This document shows positions 8,843-18,078 of a stretch of 27,860 bases of DNA, piece after piece. Each line of letters starts with the position of its first letter. The stretch's first letter is position 1. The notes below the pieces were generated by a model, which was not told the DNA's origin, did not search any database, and saw nothing but the letters and a program-made list of their open reading frames with translations. The position numbers and the translations under genes were made by a program. Source of the stretch: TMED161 sp964532515 (GTDB taxonomy: Bacteria > Fidelibacterota > Marinisomatia > SCGC-AAA003-L08 > D37C17); assembly GCA_964532515.1 (NCBI GenBank), contig CAZHKH010000009.1:1-27860 (forward strand). Direction: 5' to 3'.

Positions 8843-10054
8843 ATGATTGGCTTATTAGGTGTATTTGTATTGCTCGGAATAGCATATTGTCTATCTAACA
8901 ATAGATCAAAAATAAATTATAGGCTTGTAGGGTGGGGACTAACAATACAATTTTTATTTGCTATCCTTATCTTAAAATCACCTATTGGTAAACCCACTTT
9001 TAGTTATTTAGATAAGGTGATTACGAAAATAATCAGCTTCTCTGATGCCGGAAGCGATTTTTTATTTAAATCATTTGTTCCTGATGTAGGCTTCCATGTA
9101 GGGTTAATTAATTTTGCATTTAGAGCGTTGCCTACTATCATTTTCTTTTCTGGGTTAATGGCGGTGATGTACCACTTTGGAATAATTCAATTTATCGTAA
9201 AATGGATTGCAAAACTAATGCAAAAAACAATGGGAACTAGTGGATCTGAGACATTATCTGTATCAGCAAATATTTTCGTTGGACAGACAGAAGCTCCATT
9301 GATGGTGAGGCCATTTATTTCAAATATGACAAAATCTGAATTGATGGCCATTATGACTGGAGGATTTGCAACTGCCGCGGGAGGCGTCCTTGCACTTTAT
9401 GTTATGTGGCTAAGTGACATCCCTGGAATCGCTGGGCACCTTTTAGCTGCATCAGTTATGTCTGCTCCAGCAGCGCTAGTGATTGCTAAAATTATTTATC
9501 CTGAAACGAATGAATCTGAAACGATGGGAGATTTGAAGGTTGAAGTAAAAAAAACAGATGCAAATAGCCTTGATGCCCTTGGACGAGGAGCAACTGAAGG
9601 TTTAAAATTAGCTGCAAATGTTGCGGCCATGCTGATTGCTTTTGTGTCTGTCGTTGCAATGATTAATTTTTTACTTGGAGGATTTGGAACATCTCTTCAA
9701 GAAATAATGGGGCTTTTATTTAAACCATTAGCATGGACCATGGGGGTCCCATGGTCAGAGGCTCAGATAATGGGCACCTTGATGGGTGAGAAACTTGCTC
9801 TGACAGAATTAATCGCCTACAATGATTTAAAGACATATATCAGCACCGAACAGATATCTAAAAGAACTGCAATAATCGCAAGTTATGCACTATGTGGATT
9901 TGCAAATTTTGGTTCTATTGGAATACAGATTGGTGGATTGGGAAGCATTGCACCAGAACGTAGGAGTGATTTAGCAAAATTAGCTTTCAAGGCAATGATT
10001 GGAGGTGCTCTGGCATCATGGATTACAGCTTCAATCGCAGGAATACTTATTTAA
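8843..10054 (+). CDS. Concentrative nucleoside transporter (CNT/NupC family)
   Basis: The protein has 403 residues and is strongly hydrophobic, with about ten membrane segments. CNT signatures are clear: GQTEAPLMVRPF at 147-158 (substrate and sodium/proton site region), the Gly-rich MTGGFATAAGGVLA, and near the end GFANFGSIGIQIGGLG followed by APERRSDLAKLAFKAM. CNT proteins in the inner membrane couple nucleoside uptake to sodium or proton entry. Clear AAGGAG Shine-Dalgarno before the ATG. Placed after three nucleoside-converting kinases and deaminase, it very probably imports the pyrimidine nucleosides they use; substrate preference and coupling ion cannot be read here. Confidence 0.93.
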   Translation: MIGLLGVFVLLGIAYCLSNNRSKINYRLVGWGLTIQFLFAILILKSPIGKPTFSYLDKVITKIISFSDAGSDFLFKSFVPDVGFHVGLINFAFRALPTIIFFSGLMAVMYHFGIIQFIVKWIAKLMQKTMGTSGSETLSVSANIFVGQTEAPLMVRPFISNMTKSELMAIMTGGFATAAGGVLALYVMWLSDIPGIAGHLLAASVMSAPAALVIAKIIYPETNESETMGDLKVEVKKTDANSLDALGRGATEGLKLAANVAAMLIAFVSVVAMINFLLGGFGTSLQEIMGLLFKPLAWTMGVPWSEAQIMGTLMGEKLALTELIAYNDLKTYISTEQISKRTAIIASYALCGFANFGSIGIQIGGLGSIAPERRSDLAKLAFKAMIGGALASWITASIAGILI

Positions 10055-10065
10055 GGAATTAAAAT

Positions 10066-10713
10066 ATGAAAATATTGTTACTAGGCCCTCCAGGGGGTGG
10101 CAAAGGAACGCAGGCAAAATATTTAATAAATAAACTTCATATCCCTCAAATATCAACAGGAGATATGTTGAGAGAGCATGTTAAAAATAAAACTGCCTTA
10201 GGATTGGAAGCAAAAGAATTCATGAATGCTGGAGCCCTAGTCCCTGATCAAGTAATTCTTGGAATGATGAAGGAGCGTTTAATAGAAGATGATTGCGTTA
10301 ATGGATATATTCTAGATGGATTTCCTCGGACAATTCCCCAGGCTGAAGGACTTGAACAATTGCTATTAGAATTAGAGCAAAAAATAGATTCTGTTATTGT
10401 AATTGAAGTTAGTGATGACAATATTGTACAGCGAATGGGTGGAAGAAGAATACACCCCCAATCCGGAAGAGTCTATCATGTTAAATATAATCCACCTAAA
10501 ATTCAAAATAAAGATGATGAGACCCAAGAAGATTTGATTATAAGAGAAGATGACAAGGAAGATACTGTAAGAAAGCGTCTAAAAGTGTACCATCAAGAAA
10601 CCAGCCCTTTAATTGAATACTATAAAACGAAGGGGATAGTATCTCACGTGGATGGTGAGTCTGATATTGGTGATGTGAGTCACTCAATTAATGAAATACT
10701 AAACTTAGATTAA
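10066..10713 (+). CDS. adk: Adenylate kinase
   Basis: The protein has 215 residues, the long-LID form. The P-loop GPPGGGKGT is at residues 7-15. The AMP-binding segments are ISTGDMLREH and GYILDGFPRTIPQAE. The LID (GGRRIHPQSGRVYHVKYNPP) lacks the four-cysteine zinc site, so it is the non-zinc type. It interconverts ATP + AMP and 2 ADP, balancing adenylates in the cytoplasm. An AAGGAA ribosome-binding site precedes the ATG, 11 nt after the transporter stop. Its place in the salvage run is reasonable, since every kinase here consumes ATP. Confidence 0.96.
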   Translation: MKILLLGPPGGGKGTQAKYLINKLHIPQISTGDMLREHVKNKTALGLEAKEFMNAGALVPDQVILGMMKERLIEDDCVNGYILDGFPRTIPQAEGLEQLLLELEQKIDSVIVIEVSDDNIVQRMGGRRIHPQSGRVYHVKYNPPKIQNKDDETQEDLIIREDDKEDTVRKRLKVYHQETSPLIEYYKTKGIVSHVDGESDIGDVSHSINEILNLD

Positions 10714-10718
10714 GGCAA

Positions 10719-11309
10719 ATGTATAAATTAGGAATAACCGGAGGCATAGGATCAGGAAAGTCAACTGCTGCAGATTTTTTTAAAAAAAATGGAGCGGAAG
10801 TCTTTAATGCTGACCGAGAGGCAAAAAAACATCTTAAGCACACAAAAATATTGCAAAATAGAATCATTGGTGCGTTTGGTCAAAAAATAGTTGAGAATAA
10901 TAAGCTAAGCATAAAAAAATTAGCAGAGGTTGCATTCTCAAGTAAAATTGAACAAAATATTCTAAATGGTTTGATGTGGCCAGAAGTTTTTATTCTAGTA
11001 GAAAAAGCAATGGAAGATGCCAAAGCAAAAGGAAATAAAATTTTTGTTGTTGATGCTGCTATGATTTTTGAAGCAAATTTTGAGCATATGTTTGATTCGA
11101 CTCTATTAATATCAACCCGAAAGAATATCAGGCTCGATAGGGCATTAAAAAGAAAAAATTTACATTTAGAACAAATTCAAAATAGAATGTCACTTCAAAT
11201 GTCTGAATCAGAAAAGAAGAAAAAGGCTAGCCATACAATTAACAATGATGGCAGTGAAAAAAACTTTTTTAAAAAGTTAGATATCTTTTTTCAGAGTTTA
11301 AATATCTAG
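10719..11309 (+). CDS. coaE: Dephospho-CoA kinase
   Basis: The protein has 196 residues, the normal length. The Walker A loop GGIGSGKS is at 8-15, NADREAKKHL corresponds to the conserved DADxxAR region, and VDAAMIFEANFEHMFD matches the family PLLFE segment in altered form. It catalyses the last step of coenzyme A synthesis, adding the 3'-phosphate to dephospho-CoA. A short AAGG precedes the ATG, 5 nt after adenylate kinase. Last gene of the rightward run; its TAG abuts the stop codon of the convergent CYTH gene with no spacer (TAGCTA). Confidence 0.92.
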   Translation: MYKLGITGGIGSGKSTAADFFKKNGAEVFNADREAKKHLKHTKILQNRIIGAFGQKIVENNKLSIKKLAEVAFSSKIEQNILNGLMWPEVFILVEKAMEDAKAKGNKIFVVDAAMIFEANFEHMFDSTLLISTRKNIRLDRALKRKNLHLEQIQNRMSLQMSESEKKKKASHTINNDGSEKNFFKKLDIFFQSLNI

Positions 11310-11813
11310 CTACCAGCTTGTATATGGTTTCTTTGATAAATTGAAATTAAAATATTTTTCATCGTTTGATATCTCCATACCCACCCAATTTGGAATATTA
11401 ATACCCTCATTTTCATCTTCTAGCTCTATTTCTGCTATAATTAGCCCTTTGTTCTCACCATAAAACACATCTATCTCCCAGAGGTGGTTATCAATTTTTT
11501 GATAGTATCTATCTTTGATAATAATGAAATTTTCAGATAGAGACATTAATTGATCTCCATCTTCTTTTGATATTTGATATTCAAATTCATATCTATTTAT
11601 AGCTGATTTTTTATATTTATATGTTAGATAGTAATCATCTTCTATCATTCGAACCCTTAGCGCCTGATTGGAATCACTAAATAGATATGCTTGTTTGATT
11701 CGTTTCTTTAGTTTGGGAAGGATGAAATTAGATTCATTTATCAAGAATCTTCTTTCAATTTCAATATTCAATTTATTTAATAAACATGACCTTGTGTGTG
11801 AGGTCACTTTCAT
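11310..11813 (-). CDS. CYTH-domain protein (triphosphate tunnel family)
   Basis: The protein has 167 residues from the ATG at 11813. EIERRFLI is the ExExK-type opening of the CYTH fold. Charged strands follow in the expected order: ALRVRMIEDDYYLTYKYK, EFEYQI, LWEIDVFYGENKGLIIAEIEL. CYTH proteins bind triphosphates and metal in a beta-barrel tunnel and include inorganic triphosphatases and class IV adenylate cyclases; the substrate is not predictable here. The start is uncertain. The ATG lies 41 nt inside the upstream giant gene and adds 16 atypical residues. A TTG at 11771, just after that gene's stop, would begin the protein right at NIEIERRF, as in most family members. It may be translationally coupled to the giant gene. 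Confidence 0.82.
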   Translation of the reverse strand: MKVTSHTRSCLLNKLNIEIERRFLINESNFILPKLKKRIKQAYLFSDSNQALRVRMIEDDYYLTYKYKKSAINRYEFEYQISKEDGDQLMSLSENFIIIKDRYYQKIDNHLWEIDVFYGENKGLIIAEIELEDENEGINIPNWVGMEISNDEKYFNFNLSKKPYTSW

Positions 11814-14800
11814 CTGTTTTAATATTAATTAAATAAATTCCACTAGAAAGACTTGATGGCTTCCATGTAATATCATAATATCCTGCATCTAGTCTATTAT
11901 TCAAAATAGTGCTAACATGTCTTCCATTAATATCATAGGCTGTTATTTTTACACCTGAATCATTAGGGATTGCAAACTTGATTAATGTACTAGGATTAAA
12001 TGGATTTGGATATGGATTTGAAAATTCAAAGCTATCAGGAATTGGAGTAGCTTGATTTAATTGACTAATAATATTGACAGACAAATCAGACCATGAATCA
12101 ATATTGCTTGGGATTAGATCTAGTAGTTCACCTGTTCTATCAATATACACTTTAAAATCAGGAATGTCACCTTCTTTACAGTACCCAAGGGTTGATGGGT
12201 AACCATCGTAGCCCATTGCAGGAATATCTGTATAGCGACCATTCCATTTTCTTGCTCCTACTACCACATTATTATTATAGGCTATTATCCAATCATCCTT
12301 TGTTAGAGAACTCTCATCTAAATTTATCTTATCAATAAAGTAAAAAGCCTGTTTTGATGATTGATGATATGGGAAATTATTTGATTTATCTATACGCCTT
12401 TCTTCTAATATATTTCCCTCTTCAAATAAAAATTCTTCATCTGGGATTTCCCAACTAAAATAAAGAGTATCCTCTTCCAGGTTATTTCTAAGCCAATATC
12501 CATTATTTCGATGGAATGCAACTAGGTTGCCGTGCCATCCGCTACTAAGCTTAATAGCTGCAACCCCCTCACCTATAATTGAACTTATATTTTCTTCAAA
12601 ATCATCAGGAAGAGCATCGCCAATGGGGACTCCATTGATTCCAATATATGATATTAAATTATAATCAGGATGAATCAGATATTCATAATCACTTGGTGTC
12701 GGGATAGCATCGTGGATTGTATGATAAATGGTATCAGAACCGATAACATCATCATCTGGAGCTCTTAGCCAGTATCCCTTAGACGGTTCTATATTAAATA
12801 AGCTACCGTACCATCCATCTGAAAGTTGAACAGAGGCAAGTCCCTCTGTTATAATAGAACTGACATTATCACCCAAGTCAGATAAAACATTTTCTACAGA
12901 ACTATCATCAGGAATAGCTGAATAACTAATCAAATTATACTCAGAGTGTAATGGGATTACAAGTGTAGTCGGTCCAGAGGCATACTGAACATTAATATAA
13001 AATACCTCTGTAGATGGAGAGGCAAAATCTTCACCCCCATCCTGAACTTTTAATGTTATTGGTCCATATATTCCACCATTATCAGGAACCCAGGATAAGA
13101 CACCAGTTTCAAAATTAATATTCATTTCATCTGGAGCGTTAAATAGAAGATATGTAAATTCAGTATCATCTGGATCTTCAACCAATATCTGATATGTATA
13201 CTCTTCGCCTTGTGTAGCCTCTGTTGGCGCTGTTGATATGATAATTGGAGCATCATTAACTGGAGTTACAGAAATTGCAAAGTTTTGAATATCGTACAGC
13301 ATATCATCTTCAAGTCCATCGCTTGCTATCACAGATACATTTCCTGATGTGAGCACCCCTTCTTCCGGAGTCCATGACAACAGTCCTGTGTTCTGATTAA
13401 TTGTCATGCCCTCTGGACCTTCAAATAACGTGAAATAAAAAACATCATCATCAATATCCTGAACCTCAACCTGATATAGATACTCAATATCTTCTATGGC
13501 ATTTGATGATGGAGTAGATACTATCTCAGGTGGATCGTTTACTGGAATAACCTCTACAATAAACTCTTGAACTGCTGGTAAATCGAAGGTAGGGTCTGGA
13601 GTCGGTGTATCCCAAACAACAAAAGCAATAGTTCCAGATGATATGATTCCCTCCTCTGGTGTCCATGTAATTAATCCTGTGTCATCTAGAGTTAAACCTT
13701 CAGGGCCAATTAATAAATTATAATAAAATACATCTGAATCTGGATCGCTAACCTCAATCTGATATACGTACTGTTCATCTTCGTATACTGTTTCAGGAGG
13801 AGTTGAAGTAATCTCTGGCCTGTCATTTACAGCTTCAACTGCAATTGTGAAAGTCTGAGTAAATGGAATCACCCCATCTTCACCTCCATCAGAGACAACC
13901 AATACTATCTCTCCTGAAGTTAATTGACCTTCAATCGGAGTCCATGTAATCAAACCCGTATCATTTACCTGCATTCCATCTGGAGAGGTATCAAGATCGT
14001 ATGTTAGCTCATCATTCTCAGGGTCCTCTGCAATGACTTGGTACAGATAAAGGATATCCTCTGTTGCATCTAATATTGGGTCTGAAGTAATAATAGGTCC
14101 ATCATTAATTGGTAAGATATCCAATGATATCGTTGATACATTTGAATTCTCTTCACCATCAAATGCATAGAATGTGAAAGAATCCTGACCATTAAAATTA
14201 TTTAAAGGAGTGTACGTGACAACTCCATTTAAAAGTATAATATTTCCAGATTGTGGATACTCATCTACAAAGAATTCAAGCGGATCAAAATCAGGGTCGT
14301 CTGCTTCTAATATAATAACTGAAGAATCATCCTCATTAAGAACTACACTCTGAGAGTATGCTGTAGGAGGATCATTTACATTAATAATAGTTAATATAAA
14401 AGATTCCTGAACGCTGAATTGTCCATCTGTTACTGTAATAATTACCTCAAAATCTCCGCTGATGTTATTCTGACCTTGCAGGATAACCTGAAGATCATTG
14501 ATTGTCACATTTACAGCATCGGATATATCAACACTCAAAGTCAAATCATCATCATCTGGATCAGTTGCTAGTACATCAATTACTAATTCTATTGCCTCTA
14601 ATACACTCTGGTCAGCTATTGGTTGAATCACGGGCGGATCTGGCTGAGGAATAAACGTGACTGTAAAGCTATCTTCTATATTATAAATTCCATCTGTTAC
14701 ACCTGCGGTGACTATCATATCCCCATAATAGTCCTGAGGAGGATCCACAATCATTAGATTATCTTCAATAGAGATGATCGTGCCATCAATATTAGATGAA

Positions 14801-17800
14801 CCATAAAAAGATAGCTCATCGCCATCTACATCTGTTGCATTTAAAAATGTAATAAAGTTTTCATCCTCATCAACTTCCTGATCAGAAATATCAAGCATCT
14901 CTGGAGGATCCGGCTGGGCAATAACATTTAATGTAAATGTCCCTGAATCAATCAACTCGCCATCTGATACCTCTACCTGAACTTCAATTTCACCATTCAT
15001 GTTCTCTATAGGGCTAATGGTCAGCGTATTTCCTTCAACATCATAGCTCTGAACATCAGTTTGTATTGATACGCTGTAGAGTAAATTATCTTCATCAACA
15101 TCGCTGCCTAAAATATTAAATTCAAATGTATCATCCTCATTCACAAACTGAGCTTCAATATCATCAAGAACAGGGGCATCATTGACTGGATTTATTGTTA
15201 AATCAATAATTGCCAAATCTGAGTTGTACTCGCCATCATAGGCCTTGAATCCAAAACTATCTGATCCATTAAAATTTTCATTGGGTTGGTAGGTTGCAAC
15301 ATTTGCCTCTAATGATACATCTCCATTGACTGGATATTGGTAGATAATATAAGATAGAGGATCAAATTCTATATCTTCTCCAGTTAATACAATTGCAATC
15401 AGATTATCCTCATTAAGAACTTCATCCCCTGAATTTGCAGTAGGTGGATCATTGTCTGGTAGCACCTCTACAAAAAATGACTGGGAAACTTCAAGCTCGC
15501 CATCACTCGCAGTTATTGATGCAGAAAATGGGTCTGAAAACTTATTTAAAAGTGGCAATATAATTAGGCTGTCATTTTCTATTGTAATACTAGCGATATC
15601 ATCTCTTGTAGAGATAACGCTGTACTCAAGTTCATCACCATCAATATCAAAGAAAAAGAGGTCTAAAGACAATTGGGTCCCGATAGGATCATCTTCAACT
15701 AATGTTTGGTCAAAAATAGTTGAATAAATTTGAGGAGAATCATTTTGAGGACTAATGGTAATATATATTGTCCCATCTTCAGATTCGGGTATACTATTAT
15801 CAGGGTTTATTACTTTATATGTAAATGTATCTTCTCCAAAATAATTTGGGTCTGGAGTATATTCAATGGCCCACTGTACAAGACTACTTGATCCGCTTTC
15901 AAGAAGCGTAAAAGTAGAAGATAGCTCACCATGAGTTGGTTCCGATGTGACTTCAAATGAAGCACTCTCAGAAATTGAATTTAAAACATCAAATCCAATT
16001 AATGTTACATCTGCTACTTGATCCTCTGCAATACTTACATCCTGATCAAATGCAATTGGAGCCATATTCCTGGGCATTTCTCTTCCGAGCAGATTAAATG
16101 AAACAGTCTGAACCGTTGACTCTGAAATTCCATCTGTAGCCTTGTAGAGAATAAAATCAAAATAAACCATTCCAGTTGGAGGTGTGTAAGAGAAAATATT
16201 GTTCCCTAGATGCTCTATTTCACCATCAAACAGAGTATTAATTGTTTCTGATCCATAATTCTGGGTTATAAAACTAATCTCCAAATCATCACCATCAATA
16301 TCATTTACAGCTGAATTTAAATCAAACTCTAGTGGATTTGATGACAATGAATATTCAACATCCTGCGCTGTGGGTGGATCATTGGTTGGAATAATCTCTA
16401 CATTAATTTGAGCTGGCTGAGAATCTTCATTGGTATCATTAACAATATAAAATAATTCGTCCGCTCCATTGTAATCTGGATCCGGAGTATACTCAAGGAT
16501 CCCACTTGATATGGTTGCAGTTCCATGCAGAGGCTCTGTGCTTATTAAATATGTAAGCAGCTCTGGATCTGTATCTGGATCAGATGAAATTAATTCTATG
16601 TTAACTGACTGATCCTCAGAAGTTGATGAAGACACATCATATGCAACGGGAGGGTCATCTATTTCAATAACCTCAATAAAGAAATCATCTTGAACATAGT
16701 ATTCACCATCACTGACCGTAAATGTCATTGTGATTTCACCATACCAATTTTGATTTGGAATTATACTTAATACATCTCCATTAATCTCTGCGGATGCATA
16801 ACCACTTGATATATAGTAATCATAAATTAGAGAATCACCATCAACATCAGAGGCAACAAACTCAATATCTAAAATCTGATTCTCCATAATAAACTGGTTG
16901 CTGATATCCTCTAGTGTCGGTGCGTCATTTACCGGAGTCACTTCGAGCGAAAAGTCTGTTGAATCTATAAACTCACCATCAGATACAATCACAGCAAGCT
17001 CAATAGTTCCATAGTAATCCTGGTCTGGAATAACTGAAAGAACATTATCACTCATATAGGAAGTTGCGTTTGGAGTATCATTCACGCTGTATGCAAGGGG
17101 ATCTCCATCTACATCTGTTGCAATTACATCATAGGTGAAGGAGCCATCTTCTTGAATAGATTGATCATTAATACCCGAAATTTGTGGCATATCATTGACT
17201 GGGAGAATCTGCAGTATAAATCCATCACTATCAATGTATTCTCCATCTGTAACACTAATAAAAATTTCAAGATCTCCAAACCAATCCTGATCGGGAATCA
17301 CGGTTAATTGATTGCCTGTAAAACTTAAATCCGCATTCTCTGTACCCATATTCCAGATACTAAGATCATCACCATCAACATCAGAGGCTACTATATCAAT
17401 TGTAAATACCTGGTCCTCTAAAGATGACTGGTCTTCAATCTCTGATAGTACCGGAGGATCGTTTACTGGAATCACGCTAAGTATAAAATTATTGGTATCT
17501 GTAAATTCACCATCGCTGACTGATACCTCTATCAATAGAGTTCCATTAAAATTACTTTCAGGGTTAATCAAAAATGTCTGACTATCGATGCTGACATCCG
17601 CATAATCTAGCTGCTCTACAGTAAAATCTAGCTGCTGGTCATCAATATCACTTGCGCTCAACTGATAGTAAAAAGGTTCATCCTCATTGGTGCTCTGATC
17701 TAGTATGGTAGCTAATACCGGCGCGTCATTCACTGGAAGAATATGGATGGTCAAAGTTGCAGGGTCAGAGAACAGCTCTCCATCTAGAGCCTGATAGCTT

Positions 17801-17940
17801 AGCGAGAATTCTCCGAACAGATCATTGCTGGGAGATAGTGTCGCTTCAATTCCACTGATAGATAAAATTCCAAATTCGATATCATCCTGGATGTATATTG
17901 AAATTTGATCATTTGTATTATCTACATCCTGCACATCAAA
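11773..17940 (-). CDS. Giant cadherin-like tandem-repeat T9SS protein, C-terminal part
   Basis: About 2,055 residues, the C-terminal part of one gene that begins at 20567 (see 18079-20567). It consists of about 18 domains of ~90-100 residues, most ending in VNDAP/VNDPP-type motifs and containing DVDGD and SDGE loops. This is the tandem-95/cadherin-like repeat typical of calcium-stabilised bacterial adhesins. The last four or five domains switch to a He_PIG-like form (GMTINQNTGLLSWTPEEG). Then follow two ~65-residue NLISY...GYWLR modules (12960-12480), one QAFYF...DWIIAYN module (12375-12055), and a T9SS C-terminal domain beginning NPYPNPFNPST (about 12020-11776). Probable role: long, rod-like cell-surface or secreted adhesin. 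A GTG at 17934 looks like a start but only reflects the broken assembly. Confidence 0.85.
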   Translation of the reverse strand, partial: FDVQDVDNTNDQISIYIQDDIEFGILSISGIEATLSPSNDLFGEFSLSYQALDGELFSDPATLTIHILPVNDAPVLATILDQSTNEDEPFYYQLSASDIDDQQLDFTVEQLDYADVSIDSQTFLINPESNFNGTLLIEVSVSDGEFTDTNNFILSVIPVNDPPVLSEIEDQSSLEDQVFTIDIVASDVDGDDLSIWNMGTENADLSFTGNQLTVIPDQDWFGDLEIFISVTDGEYIDSDGFILQILPVNDMPQISGINDQSIQEDGSFTYDVIATDVDGDPLAYSVNDTPNATSYMSDNVLSVIPDQDYYGTIELAVIVSDGEFIDSTDFSLEVTPVNDAPTLEDISNQFIMENQILDIEFVASDVDGDSLIYDYYISSGYASAEINGDVLSIIPNQNWYGEITMTFTVSDGEYYVQDDFFIEVIEIDDPPVAYDVSSSTSEDQSVNIELISSDPDTDPELLTYLISTEPLHGTATISSGILEYTPDPDYNGADELFYIVNDTNEDSQPAQINVEIIPTNDPPTAQDVEYSLSSNPLEFDLNSAVNDIDGDDLEISFITQNYGSETINTLFDGEIEHLGNNIFSYTPPTGMVYFDFILYKATDGISESTVQTVSFNLLGREMPRNMAPIAFDQDVSIAEDQVADVTLIGFDVLNSISESASFEVTSEPTHGELSSTFTLLESGSSSLVQWAIEYTPDPNYFGEDTFTYKVINPDNSIPESEDGTIYITISPQNDSPQIYSTIFDQTLVEDDPIGTQLSLDLFFFDIDGDELEYSVISTRDDIASITIENDSLIILPLLNKFSDPFSASITASDGELEVSQSFFVEVLPDNDPPTANSGDEVLNEDNLIAIVLTGEDIEFDPLSYIIYQYPVNGDVSLEANVATYQPNENFNGSDSFGFKAYDGEYNSDLAIIDLTINPVNDAPVLDDIEAQFVNEDDTFEFNILGSDVDEDNLLYSVSIQTDVQSYDVEGNTLTISPIENMNGEIEVQVEVSDGELIDSGTFTLNVIAQPDPPEMLDISDQEVDEDENFITFLNATDVDGDELSFYGSSNIDGTIISIEDNLMIVDPPQDYYGDMIVTAGVTDGIYNIEDSFTVTFIPQPDPPVIQPIADQSVLEAIELVIDVLATDPDDDDLTLSVDISDAVNVTINDLQVILQGQNNISGDFEVIITVTDGQFSVQESFILTIINVNDPPTAYSQSVVLNEDDSSVIILEADDPDFDPLEFFVDEYPQSGNIILLNGVVTYTPLNNFNGQDSFTFYAFDGEENSNVSTISLDILPINDGPIITSDPILDATEDILYLYQVIAEDPENDELTYDLDTSPDGMQVNDTGLITWTPIEGQLTSGEIVLVVSDGGEDGVIPFTQTFTIAVEAVNDRPEITSTPPETVYEDEQYVYQIEVSDPDSDVFYYNLLIGPEGLTLDDTGLITWTPEEGIISSGTIAFVVWDTPTPDPTFDLPAVQEFIVEVIPVNDPPEIVSTPSSNAIEDIEYLYQVEVQDIDDDVFYFTLFEGPEGMTINQNTGLLSWTPEEGVLTSGNVSVIASDGLEDDMLYDIQNFAISVTPVNDAPIIISTAPTEATQGEEYTYQILVEDPDDTEFTYLLFNAPDEMNINFETGVLSWVPDNGGIYGPITLKVQDGGEDFASPSTEVFYINVQYASGPTTLVIPLHSEYNLISYSAIPDDSSVENVLSDLGDNVSSIITEGLASVQLSDGWYGSLFNIEPSKGYWLRAPDDDVIGSDTIYHTIHDAIPTPSDYEYLIHPDYNLISYIGINGVPIGDALPDDFEENISSIIGEGVAAIKLSSGWHGNLVAFHRNNGYWLRNNLEEDTLYFSWEIPDEEFLFEEGNILEERRIDKSNNFPYHQSSKQAFYFIDKINLDESSLTKDDWIIAYNNNVVVGARKWNGRYTDIPAMGYDGYPSTLGYCKEGDIPDFKVYIDRTGELLDLIPSNIDSWSDLSVNIISQLNQATPIPDSFEFSNPYPNPFNPSTLIKFAIPNDSGVKITAYDINGRHVSTILNNRLDAGYYDITWKPSSLSSGIYLINIKTDESDLTHKVMFIK

Positions 17941-18078
17941 GTTTAAAACTTCGCCCCCTCGCCTTTATTTTTTCGTATGATTTCTATTTTTTATAATAAT
18001 AATAATAATAATAACTCCATTTTTTTTTTAAAAAAATAATAATAGAGATTTTTTAGCAAATAAAAATCNNNNNNNNNN
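17941..18078. other. Scaffold junction: low-complexity contig tail plus 10 N
   Basis: This stretch holds an AT-rich low-complexity tract with about seven AAT units, homopolymer T and A runs, and 10 N (18069-18078). It interrupts the giant repeat gene. The 17-mer ACATCCTGCACATCAAA is present at both 17924-17940 and 18079-18095. Collapsing the two copies removes 155 nt and joins the two reading frames exactly, giving 2,879 residues. I therefore read 17941-18068 (or all but its first ~20 nt) as an erroneous contig end, not genuine intergenic DNA. Confidence 0.75.

Noticed and set aside
17941..18068. AT-rich stretch as a promoter or true intergenic region between two repeat-protein genes
   Set aside because: It abuts an N run, is low complexity, is flanked by a duplicated 17-mer, and removing it restores a single frame; the downstream part would also lack a signal peptide.
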